This document shows positions 24,200 to 36,800 of a stretch of 64,000 nt of DNA, in pieces (within the stretch, counting starts at the first letter, position 1; every line of letters starts with the position of its first letter). Source of the DNA: Pachyseris speciosa. Taxonomy: Eukaryota; Cnidaria; Anthozoa; Scleractinia; Pachyseridae. The stretch is taken from assembly GCA_016490735.1 (NCBI GenBank), contig JAEMWC010000007.1:1-64000 (forward strand), given 5' to 3'. Made by a program: the position numbers and the translations under genes. A model generated the notes under the pieces. It ran no database searches and was not told the DNA's origin. It worked only from the letters and a program-made list of their open reading frames with translations.

Positions 24200-24248
24200 G
24201 GGAATTTTCCCAAAGAAAAAAATTAGCATAAGCTGATGTGCATAAATA
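24200..24248 (+). promoter_or_regulatory. Gene B promoter: kappaB palindrome and TATA-like box
   Basis: GGGAATTTTCCC (24200-24211) is a 12-base palindrome of kappaB type, conserved at gene C. A TATA-like CATAAATAG starts about 30 bases downstream (24241), about 250 bases before the start codon. Regulation by a Rel/NF-kappaB factor is inferred from the motif only. Confidence 0.55.
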
Positions 24249-24494
24249 GAAGACAGTGTGAAAACATGATCAGGGTTGGTGCTATTGATTCATGTTATTG
24301 CTATCTAAGAGCGTTCTAAAATCGAAACCGATTTTTCAGTCAGCATTTTTTACCCCGGCTGGATTTCGCGCGAAAACCGAATAGGTCATAACTGAGTAGA
24401 AAATCAAATTTCTGGGAATTTTATACCAAGAAAATCAACAACAAACAGGCTGTTCATGAACCGAGCTACAAATTGAGCAGACGCAAGAAGAAAA

Positions 24495-24897
24495 ATGCAT
24501 GACTACAGCAAACCCAGCGGAACAAAGAAACTGCGTTTTCGAGATTGGCTCAAGCAGAAACTAGATAACAACGAAATCGCAGGAGTGGAATGGATCGACC
24601 GTCGCCAGGGACTGTTTAAAATTCCTTGGAAGCATGGATCTCGACATGGATGGTCGGTCGACGACGATGCCGAAATATTTCGACAGTGGGCGATCTACTC
24701 TGGGAGATACAAAGTACATAAGGACAAACCGGATCCATCAAAATGGAAGACTAATTTTAGGTGTACGCTAAACGCACTTACCGACTTCAAAGAGATTAGA
24801 GCAAGGAGCCGCCCTCGCGGACCGAAGGCTCACAAGATATACATCATGAAAAGCGAATACACGAAAGCCGAAAAAAAGGAAAAAGCACACACTGAGC
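24495..24897 (+). CDS. Gene B exon 1: IRF DNA-binding domain
   Basis: The start is MHDYSKPSGTKKLRFRDW, with an N-terminus seven residues longer than in gene A. Tryptophans are at 18, 33, 45, 53, 65 and 84. Contact-type residues H47, K85, N87, R89, C90 and N93 are all present, so DNA binding should be intact. KDKPDPSKWKTNFRCTLNAL is the signature string. The domain is followed by a Lys/Glu-rich linker. The exon ends in phase 1 at GAGC|GTAAGT, identical to gene C. Confidence 0.95.
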
Positions 24898-27800
24898 GTA
24901 AGTATCAAATAGCTTAACCTAAAATTTCGACAGTTGAGTAGGGCTCAATACAGCGGTTTCGTTTTGAGCTCACAAATTTTAACACTGCGTGAAAGATGAA
25001 ATAATGAGAATCGTGCAGTTGAATGAGACAAATTAAAGTCTTTCAAATGTCAAGGAAAAATTTCACCCAGGAAAGAAAAGTATGGCTGTTAACTGTTTCG
25101 CATTGTCTTGTTTCTTTACTGTTTCATAGATAATTTATGCTATAACTATATATAGTTTGGTATCGCTCCCGAATCCTCATGTCACCAAACAAGTTTTCTT
25201 GGAACCAAAGCAGTGGTCACGAAAAATATAATATTTTGCGCTGTTCCATTGTTTTTGAACTTATTCGTTTTTCGAATTTCCAAGAACACTTGATATTTGG
25301 CCTGTACACTCCTCTATTAATCTCCAATTATTTTTAAATAGGGTACTGCTTTTTCCAGGAAAGATGAAATAGTGGGAATCTTGCAGTTGAATGAGACAGA
25401 TTAAAGTCTTTCAAATGGCTTGGGAAAGTCCCTGCGTCACAAGTCAAAAATGAAAAACACTTTTTTATCAACCCAAGGATAATCCGTGAATGCGCCTTAT
25501 GACCGCACCCAACGACATCTTATCACTTTGAAACGCCTCGATCTCTCATTTAAAAAAATTGGTACCCATAGGGTACTTGTGTGGGTTACCATTTAGGAAT
25601 GAGAAAGGTTTAATTTCGCTGCTGCTTCTTACTATCAGAAGTTAAGGACTGACCACCATTAGAAAAAACCGAGATGAGGAGGTGGGGAATGGGGGGGGGG
25701 GGGGGGGGGGGGTTTGAAACATTTTCGATGCATGATGAATTTTTTTTCAAGCCCACCTGTCTGCAGGATTTTATTTCCTCTGCATGATTTTTAGGTACCA
25801 CCACTTGCAACATTTTTTTAAAACAAGTTTCCCTTGCCGTAAGATAAGAGATAACCGGAAATGTCACGTCAGGGATTTTTTTAAAAAAGCGCCCAAATCG
25901 TTGTTTACCTCTAAATTAAGTGGCAACATCTAGAGTTTGGCTCTCTCAAAACATTTTTTCTCTCTGCTAAGCTTGAAAACATTCTCATAGACGCTTCTCT
26001 TAACGTATTGGTTATTCAGAACTCGAAAACACAAGGCGGATCGATATTTTCGTGTATGTGACATGTTTCTCCGAAGCAATCCAAATGTTACTCATTGTAA
26101 AATATTCGAAGTTCACACTGCTCTATTTTCAAAATTAAGCGTGCTCCTTAGCAACAGGCCAGCTGGTATTTATAATTATCTTTAAAATGCCATTTACCTG
26201 ATGAAGGCAAAAAATCTAAACGTTTATTTTTAGTTTTTTTTTTTCTGATGTCACGTGAAAACCGTGAAAACCAAGAATTCGCAATCTTGTTTCTAAATAT
26301 AGAACTGTCACAGCGATCGAGTTGTGATATCTTCCCGATCGATTCGCCGATAAGCTACGGAGTATGTGCGGTGCTTCAAACCTTTTCTTTCTTTCTTTCT
26401 TTCTTTCTTTTTATTTATTTATTTATTTATTTATTTATTATTTTTTATATAAAAAAATCATATAAAAAAATTAAAAAATAAAATAAAATAAATTCTTTAA
26501 TTCGGCAAACCTTTTCACGCGGGCAAACTCTACTGGATTAAACTCTTCACGACTTTACAAAGATATGTGGGGGGGGGGGGGTGGGGAATTTGTTAAGGTC
26601 GATCGAAGGTGTGACATGTGCAGTATTTCCCACACGAAGAGATTTTCCTGGCAACGTCGATATCTTGTTTTTCTTAATTTAGAAGTCTACATTAAATAGG
26701 CCTTTCTGAGGCTAACAGAATGTATATTTATCTGTAAACGAATATTTGTAGTATAAGATGTAAAGAAGCCAAAACTTATGCAGTGTTTGTCTTTACTGGC
26801 AGCTGAGTTCAGTGAAGTGTGACCGCAAATACTGTCGGTAGTACAAACGCTGACCTCAGGTAAATAATTTTTTCTCTCCAACATACCTCAACATGTTGCC
26901 GATCTTAACATGCCCTTTTAAAGCTGGAAGAGAGTAAATTTATTTTCGAGCGACAACCTTGAAGTCAACTGAAGGTAAACAGGGTAAAATTTACTCACAG
27001 CTTGGTTTATTCGTCTCACAAGTTTTAGAAGTAAGTTACACGACCAGTAGTACAGTGCCTCTCAGCTATAAATACAAGTTTTCCTTCAAAAAATACCACG
27101 CTTAATACAAATTTAAAGCAAAGATAGTAAACGGTTATCAGTAAACGAAGATGTGATGGTCCCTGACATTCTAGTGACTACAAATTAGTCGCAAAGGTGG
27201 ACTCAGCTCGCTGCATTAACTTCACCGCCTGATAAGCTTGAATTTCCATTCGCTTCGATCGATTACACTGCTGTATATGTGGAATTTCTCATGAATTCAA
27301 GGCTTGAAAAGAATTTTTCTCGTTGTATATGCGTTGATGAATTTGGACCCCCTTTACTTTGCTCTCTTGAGAAGACTGAATGACCATTTTCGCGCAGAGT
27401 GTTCAAACACCGCTTCGATGGTCAATGGTCATACAAACGAAAACAAAACGAGAAAATATGCACTTTGGGCCTGGATTCGACTACATTCGACAGTAAGGAT
27501 GATGTAATCCTTTTGTCTGATTGGTCTCCTTACTCCCAAGGGACGGACGTGATTTGTAACGGACGGACGGACAGACAGACGGATGGACAGACGGACAGAC
27601 GGTCAAATTCGATGACTTAGTGTGAGCTACCACAGGTAACCCACACAAAAATGCCCGCACACTGCACAAGATTTACAATTCAAGCACATGCGATATCTTT
27701 GATTACAATGCAAATTATAAGGGGAGATTGTATCAAAACTGTAGTGTTGAATCCTATAGGAAAGAACTTACGATTCGGTTGTCGTTTCAACCCAGACAGC

Positions 27801-30800
27801 GGAAATTTATATGACTTCCTATCCATTAAAGAAAATCAAAGACGGTGAAAAATAGCCCAAAATGTTGAAGGATAAAGAAGCGGCGATACAATTAAGCCAA
27901 AGTTAACTCCGCAAATGTAAGAATTTTTATACGTGATTCGAACTGTTATAAGAAACGCAAATGGAAACGGTCACGTGTAACGTAGAACCGCTTCTTGATT
28001 AGTCGTTGAGTGAGTTAGGGTTGCCTGTGGTCTCAGTTAATTATGGAATGTCACAACAAATCCCTGCAGTTCAATAGACCATTTTACAGTTCTTTGCTCA
28101 GTACCCTCGCCTTTGATTGAATGCGAGACTAGGAGTGACCTTGTTTTGATACAAACCTACCTGCTTTTCTTATGGAAAATTATGCTGAGTTAGCATAAGA
28201 AGAACATGATATACATAAGAAAAGTAGGTAGGTTTGTATCAAAACAAGGTCAACCCCAGCCTCGCTTTCACTGACAACTGTAAAATGGTCTATTGGGCAA
28301 GATTATATTCATTTTATTAGCTGCTCGGAATCTCGCGCTAAATGTAATCCAGTGGCAAATTGACCCCCAGTGTGTTATGGGTATTCAGCTGCGCCGCAGC
28401 AATGAGTACTACTTTAAAATTGCTCGTCTACCTTTTAACTGGTGCTTTTTGATTTCCTTTACCAGAGACTGAACCACTTGATCTCTCAGACAGGGAAATA
28501 ATACAGGTATCTACCGCTCATGAAACAATAGTCCTTCTATGTTTAACACCAACATATCCACAAGCGAAGTCAATGTGTCCAGTCCAGTGTTATATACTCG
28601 TTTACGACCACCTTACTTATCTGCAAGTTGCACTCCTGTTGACTTAAGCCAAATAACTGAAATCTCTGAAACTTTTCAGAAAAAAAATGGTATCCACTTC
28701 ACTTTGCCTTTAGTTTCTTGTTTCCCCTTACCAAAATCATTGCAGCCTCGATCCCGTCTCTTCTGATTGTTATTCGAATTCGTTTAATTTCTTGCCTTTT
28801 TTTAAATTTCAGATGGTGGATGAGATGATGGGTACAAATCAAGCTCCCCAGAGACCAACATTGACTCGTCGTCCAAATTCAGCATTTCCTGCATTTGAGA
28901 CCCTTGTGGTTGAAAAATCAAGGGGTAAGAACTTCCTTTGAAACAGTCAGCCTTGTAGTTCTCAGATTTTTGAATTTGTTTTAATCAGAGTCAAGTGATT
29001 CATATAACGGCAGTAGGTCGGGGTATCATTACACTGGTCGTTGATCCGATTGGTCAGCGAAGTCGAGAAAAAAAAAGGTGTGATGTTATTGGTCGTCTGT
29101 CAGTTAAGCCGTGTTGTCATTGGCTGTAAAGACCGTAAACTGATTCTTTGGTGCGTTTCTATCCGTCTTTTGTCAGTCAAATGTCCGTAGGTGTATTGTT
29201 AGTGAAATTAGTCGGTTTGTTTATTGTTTGTGTTGTTGATATCGTCAATGGAGCGATTTCATTCACGTGACTACCAGCCATATTGGTTCATTGAAACAAA
29301 AGAAAGTATTCGCATAAAAATAGAGTTCAATTCCCGGACGTTTCGTTTGGGAAACCAACTTGGCGGCCGTTTCTTTGTTTTGAGACACCAACATGGCCAC
29401 CGTGACGTCACTGAAAACACTCTATATAAGGTACGGGAAGTTGTTGGCAACGGTTCAGTGGTGTCTGTTCAAAGTTAATAACCTGCAACTTCCTACTGCG
29501 ATTCGTTGATGGTAGTTCGAACATCACTCGTTAACACGTTGAGCAGAGTCCCAGTCTATTGTCTGGTTTGTCTATGATCATGAATGGTGCTCAGCAATGT
29601 TCGATGTCACCATTTCTCGTCCCTCGTTTGCGTTCAGTCATTCTGTACGTTCAAATTTCTGCCAGTCTCACCAATAAAAGTGGCCTCACAGTCGCACCAT
29701 TTGATCTTGTCAACTGCTCCCTGTCTGTCTATTGCTTCGTCTTTGCCCTTAACGTTAAGTTGTAAATGACATCACTCTAGGAAACATTATTAAAAATTTC
29801 CGTTCTTAGAGGGTTTTTGTTGTTGTTGTTGTTGTTGAAATGCTCATTTTAAAATAAAAAGACCAAAAACCGGAAAATTTTATCTATGGTTAAGGGGATC
29901 CGCTGTTTAAGTTTCGTCATGAAAAGGTTCATAAAACAATAGTTTCGGCAATCCTCCAAGGGTGAACTTACCATTCTTGATAATTCCAGAAAAAATGTTC
30001 GTCAAGCGATTTCTTGACAACAGATCCATCATGACAAATAAAGAATAATAATGACGATGACGATGATGATGATAACGATGACGATGGTAATGGTGACGAT
30101 GACGATGACGACGACGATGACAATGACGGTTATGATTATGGTCGTGAAGGTGAATGTGACAGTAATGATGATGAAGATGATGGTGATGATGATGATTGTG
30201 ATGATGATGACGATGATGATGATAATGATGGTAATGATGATGATGATGATACTCTTAGAAATACGTTGGTACGCGTCTCTTGTTGTGAACTCTGTTTTAG
30301 TCTCAGTTTTTGTTGCTGATACTAAGGGTGATACGCCTCTGTGTCTCACGTTAGCGCTGACATTCTTTTTATCTTGCGTCATAGCACTGTTCCCTTTACC
30401 CCTTACTCCTTGGTATTTGGCTGCCTGGAATGCACTGGCTGTGGATCAGTACGTCGAGAAACCTGAAGATAACACACAAGGGAATCCACCGTGCCTGCCT
30501 CGACAAGCTCTGCTAAATGTAGGCTTGTTTGAAAGTGTGTCAATAACTTTGTGTTTAATACAGTTGTTGTTGTTGTTTTTGGTGGTGGTGGTGTTGGTGT
30601 TGATAAAAGAATTGCTGTAGAATCTCCAGAAGAACCACCCCTGAGACTACTGAGTAATAAACAGCTTCCTTCAGATTTGTGCAGAACACGACCTTCTCGA
30701 GTCAATTTCAGTTTCTAAATGCTTTCATCTGCTAGTACCCAACAGGGATAATTGTGAGGTGTTTTTGTTTTTCATTGAAGTCGTACTCTTACTCAATTTC

Positions 30801-33800
30801 GTCTGGTACTCGAGAAAGGGAGGAGTCAAATATTTTCTTTGGAATTATTTTGTTTTGTTTTTTAGAGAGCAGCTTAGTGAAACCAAAATTATCAACTGCC
30901 TGGAAATTTGATGCCAAGTTCCCCTTACAAATGTTGTCTTTTTAACTTCTTAGGGAGCCCCCGAAGTTGCTAAAATTATCGTAGAGAAAGGTAAGTATTT
31001 TCTGGTGCGGGATGATATTAAAAACGTAGTATTCTTTGAAGCCGAACTTCTTACCGTAGATATCCACTTAATACAACCCCCTAAAATCTAGACTTTAGAA
31101 AATCCCGGGGTAAAACCTTCAGCCCCCTTTTTTAAACGACTGGAACGCAATATTTTATTCAGTTTCAAGCACAATATTTACCTTGTAGAGAAAACGTAAC
31201 AGAGCTCCTTACACATCAGGAAACGGTAGAGTACAGAGGAACAAACCTCTCTTCGCACACCCGTCTACAACGGACGGTTTCTTGTGTCCCAACAAGTGAA
31301 AAGGTCATATGTTGTTCTCTTTAGTTAGTCCGCTTAACCCTTTTCCTACCAGCCACACACATATGTGACGATAAATACTGTTTTCCCTTTTATGATTTCT
31401 TTGTTTAAATTTTGTAAGAACGTTATCATAATTGTGTGAATAGCACCGACTGTGTTTCGCAATTATTAAAGCCAAAAATAACGACTGCAATACCAAAATT
31501 CCGCTGCATATCACCGTTCGTTTGGCAGCAAAGCCTAAAATGCTTGTCTTTTGCCAGAGAATAACACCAAAATTTACACATTTTTGTGGTCAACTTTTTA
31601 ATAAGAAAAACTGCCCAAATATCAAAAGTCTACATTTACTGCAAACCTCAAGCTCTCTCCTTTGTATCTGCTATGAAATTTTTCTCTCACATCTTCTGCC
31701 TGCAGCGCTTCAGCCCGTTGTGTGTCTTAACTTGCCTTGCTCGCGGCCGAAAAAAATTCTGGGTGATTCAACCACGCCACGAGCAAAGAACTTTCCTTCG
31801 GTTCATCTCATAGTTTTTCGATAAGTGTTGAGCCATCCGGTGCTACCAGCAAAATATTGCATCGATGATTTTTTTTACCGCTCAAAACTAGCCCAAATTG
31901 CCTTGGTAGGTTCCGGAATCCACTCGTAGAAAGACAAGAGAGACAGGTTCCATTTTGAGCCATCATCATCGCAATAGAGCGTGTTTGGCATCTCCGTCAA
32001 CATGAAACCGCCTCTCACCTCTGGTTTCTTTCAAAGGCTTGCCTTTACCCACGTACTAGCTTAATTAATGATGCCAGCATGGGGGCTACTGCCGATGAAA
32101 ATGTCTCAGAAAACCATTCTAAAACTGACAATCGCACCACACTCGAGCGATTCCACTCACTCGACAAACAACAGCCACTCGTGTGCATCACGTGACACTA
32201 AAGCCTGAGTCCTCAGTGTTTCAAGACAGCAGGTATTTTCATAATAACTCCATATATGAAGACGTTAACAGTCCCAGACCATTTATTGCACAAAATCTGG
32301 TGAAAAAATTAGCACCCACTTGGTATGAAAAGCCGGTAAATACGGAAACCAGGATAATGTGGATACTTTGTCACGTTGGTGTCCACATTAACGGGGTTCC
32401 ACTTTAGTGAAAATAGTTTTCATTTGAGTTGTTGCTGAGCTGGGGAAACCATTTATTTCTTTAACTGCATTGACTCAATTCATACGTTATTTCTTGCAGA
32501 GGATGAAGATCAGGATGAAGTTTGTGACGATCAAGAAATTATCGACGTAAGTCAAAGACATGTTTAAGCTAGATAGGCCTTACTCTATGATAATGGACCA
32601 ATGACGAGCGAATATTAGGAAGCCCAGTTTTACAGAAAAGACCAAAATTAATTTCGCGATAAAATAGGGCTTTATTATCTTAGCTTTCTGGATTAGAACT
32701 TAATTGCGCCAAATAATTCCGGCAAATGACTAAAAGAGAGTCGATCATTCAACATTTTTAACTAGAAGAGTTTCTAAAAAAATTTCCCCGACGAACTAAT
32801 AACATGACATATTTTCATAAAAGATGCGTATTAAGCTAGTTGGTTTAGTTATGGCTGGTTCTTAGGGGAGATCAAATACACTCATTTTCACGGAAAAGGA
32901 AAAAGCGCTGTTTCAGTATTGTCATCGTCACCAAAATGTCTCAAAACTCACACATTTTGATTTTTACTAAGTTTTGATGACCATATACAGGGTGATAATT
33001 TTAATCAAATGAAAAAACGTTAGAACCTTCCGTCGGATTGCAGAGATCAATTAACGTAACTAAGTGGCGTTTACTTCTTAGCTGGTCGATCAAATGTCAG
33101 AAGAGAGCGATTCTTCTCTTGAAGATATGGACGGCATGACCAAAGCAAAAGAGAAAGGTAAAAAGCGTTCGAAAATGTATTTTATCTGGAAAAGTTGTAA
33201 CGTAAGAGGTACAGTTGAACTCCGTTTAAAAAAAGTGCCATAAAACTAAAACCATTTACGTAATACAGTGGAACCCCATTAGCGTGGACACCAAAGGTAC
33301 GTGCCAAAGTGTACACATTATCCGGGTGTCAATATTAAGTGGATTAATTTAAGCTTTTTCAAACTTCAAACTTCACTTAATTTTGCACCTGCTTTTTGAA
33401 ATTAGATTATTATATAAACGAAAAAAGAAAGAAAGAAAGAAAGAAAGAAAGAAATACATACATACATAACAATTAAAGGCGACAGTAGTGTAATGTTTCT
33501 ACATGGAGACTAATAGAACCGCGAGGTTATCAAGTTAGCCTCCATCTCGCTTGAGTGAAAATAAAAAAAAACATGGGAGTAGAGGGTCGGATTACTAAAG
33601 GAAAGAGATAGAAGAATTGCGGAAACTTAGTTTTGATGTTGCTGAGATAGAAGATAGTTTTTAATGCTTTTGGAGGAAGCAAATTGATTTAGATCTTTAA
33701 ACTTGTATGGGATTTCTTGCCAAAGATCAATGGCCATACATGAGATCATTTGTTTGCCTGTATTTGTTTTTACTCGGAATTTGTGAAGATTTTGATTGGC

Positions 33801-36800
33801 CGCATACTGCATACCTTTTTAGAGAAAAAGAATACGAATCGACAAATATATGACCTTTTCAGTTGTCGGGACAAAGAAAATTATCCGTTATAAGCGGGTG
33901 TCCGTGGAGTGAGGTTCCACATAAAGGGAGTTAGTTATAGACAACGAAATGTGTACATTTTCTTAAATACACTTGTATTCCCAAAACTAAGTAATGAATG
34001 GACTGATTACAGACGATGAAATGTCCACATTTTCTTCTATCTTTTTATTATTGAATAAACTTTTCCCAAAGCTAAGTGATGACCTGCAGTGTGAAGCACG
34101 TACTATTGGTTTGTTTGTTTTTTGTGGAGCAATTTAGTGAGCAATCCGCGGTTCAACGTTTCATTTCCCCTGGCCCTGCATACTGTAGCTTAAAGGCAAA
34201 AACACTTCAAAAGTCACAATCAAATGAGATAGATTAAAGAAGAATAAAACGTTCCGAGAGCATTGTTGAATATATATAATGTTTACACTCTGGAAACATA
34301 ACGGCCATTCTACGTCGAGATAACGTCCTTTTTATGTTGTTATGATGATGTCGTTATGTTGCTAGAGTGAACCAGGCTTTATGTTACTAATATGTCATTA
34401 TGTCTGCATGTTCACACTGGAAACATAACGACCTTTTTAAGTCGAGAGAACGTCTTTGTTATGTCGTTATGATGATGTCGTGATGTCGCTAGTGTGGCAC
34501 GCGGAACGTTTTTAGAAAACGAGACAAGCACGAACAATAGGCGAGTGCTTCTGGCGCTTCCTGAGTGTCCTTAAAAATTGCTATGTGATTATATTACTCA
34601 ACAATGCACGATCAGAGGAATGTGCATTGTTATATTTATAAAATATCCCTAGGATTTGAGCGATCTTTCATACCGGAAGTCAAGTGATACTTTGGTACGT
34701 CCCTTTGGTTTCCACATTAACGGGGTTACACTGTAATGCGAAATATGTTTCAGTGAATTGAATTTCTCTCACATTTTCTGCCTTCAACGCTTCAGCCCGT
34801 TTGTGACATCCAAACTTGTGTGTCTTAACTTGCCTTGCTCACGGCCGAAAAGAATTCTGGGTGATTCAACCACGCCACGAGCAAAGAATTCTCCTTCGGT
34901 TCATTTCATAGTTTTTCGATAAGTGTTGAGCCATCCGGTGCTACCAGCAAAATATTGCATCGATGATTTTTTTTACCGCTCAAAACTAGCCCAAATTGCC
35001 TTGGTAGGTTCCGAAATCCACTCGTAGAAAGACAAGAGAGACAGGTTCCATTTTGAGCCACCATCATCGCAATAGAGCGTGTTTGGCATCTCCGTCAACA
35101 TGAAACCGCCTCTCACCTCTGGTTTCTTTCAAAGGCTTGCCTTTACCCACGTACTAGCTTAATTAATGATGCCAGCATGGGGGCTACTGCCGATGAAAAT
35201 GTCTCAGAAAACCCTTCTAAAACTGACAATCGCACCACACTCGAGCGATTCCACTCACTCGACAAACAACAGCCACTCGTGTGCATCACGTGACACTAAA
35301 GCCTGAGTCCTCAGTGTTTCAAGACAGCAGGTATTTTCATAATAACTCCATATAATTAACAGTCCCAGACCATTTATTGCACAAAATCTGGTGAAAAAAT
35401 TAGCACCCACTTGGTATGAAAAGCCGGTAAATACGGAAACTAGGATAATGTGGATACTTTGTCACGTTGGTGTCCACATTAACGGGGTTCCACTTTAGTG
35501 AAAATAGTTTTCATTTGAGTTGTTGCTGAGCTGGGGAAACCATTTATTTCTTTAACTGCATTGACTCAATTCATACGTTATTTCTTGCAGAGGATGAAGA
35601 TCAGGATGAAGTTTGTGACGATCAAGAAATTATCGACGTAAGTCAAAGACATGTTTAAGCTAGATAGGCCTTACTCTATGATAATGGACCAATGACGAGC
35701 GAATATTAGGAAGCCCAGTTTTACAGAAAAGACCAAAATTAATTTCCAGATAAAATATGGCTTTATTATCTTAGCTTTCTGGATTAGAACTTAATTGCGC
35801 CAAATAATTCCGGCAAATGACTAAAAGAGAGTCGATCATTCAACATTTTTAACTAGAAGAGTTTCTAAAAAAAATTTCCCCGACGAACTAATAACATGAC
35901 ATATTTTCATAAAAGATGCGTATTAAGCTAGTTGGTTTAGTTATGACTGGTTCTTAGGGGAGATCAAATACACTCATTTTCACGGAAAAGGAAAAAGCGC
36001 TGTTTCAGTATTGTCATCGTCACCAAAATGTCTCAAAACTCACACATTTTGATTTTTACTAAGTTTTGATGACCATATACGGGGTGATAATTTTAATCAA
36101 ATGAAAAAACGTTAGAACCTTCCGTCGGATTGCAGAGATCAATTAACGTAGCTAAGTGGCGTTTGCTTCTCAGCTGGTCGATCAAATGTCAGAAGAGAGC
36201 GATTCTTCTCTTGAAGATAAAGACGGCATGACCGGAGAAAAAGAGAAAGGTAAAAAGCGTTCGAAACTTTATTTTATCTGGAAAAGTTGTAATTTCGTAA
36301 TACAGTGGAACCCCAATTAATCTGGACACCAAAGAGACTTGCCAAAGTGTACGCATTATCCAGGTGTCCATATTAAGAAGATTAATTTAAGCTTTTTCAA
36401 ACTTCAAACTTCACTTAATTTCGCACCTGCTTTTTGAAATTACATTATTATCATAAACGAAAAAAAAAAGAAGAAGAAGAAGAAATACATACATAACAAT
36501 TAAAGGTGACAGTAGTGTATAGTTTGTGCATGGAGGCTAATAGGACCGCGAGGTCATCGTGTTAGCCTCCATCTCGTTTGAGTAAAAATAAAAAAAACAT
36601 GGGAGTAGAGGGTCGGGTTACTAAAGGAAAGAGATAGAAGAGTTGCGGAAACTTACTTTTGATATTGCTGAGATTGAAGATAGTTTTTAATACTTTTGGA
36701 GAAAGCAAATTGATTTAGATCTTTAAACTTGTATGGGATTTCTTGTTAAAGATCAATGGCCATAAATGAGATCATTTGTTTGCCTGTATTTGTTTTTACT

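Larger units (their letters stand above)
22535..25540 (+). repeat. Gene B promoter and exon 1 block, duplicated at gene C
   Basis: This block aligns with about 46780-49850, offset roughly 24 kb, including the upstream 1.9 kb, the kappaB site, exon 1 and the start of intron 1. Differences are dominated by clean insertions: the AAT-palindrome at 23271-23542 is only in B, and the MITEs at 47894-48100 and 49370-49524 are only in C. Confidence 0.8.

Noticed and set aside
30051..30620. Long + strand frame with a Met/Thr-rich start, and its - strand Ile-rich counterpart
   Set aside because: The first half is translated GAT/GAC microsatellite. Only the part from 30385 is a real exon (gene B exon 4).
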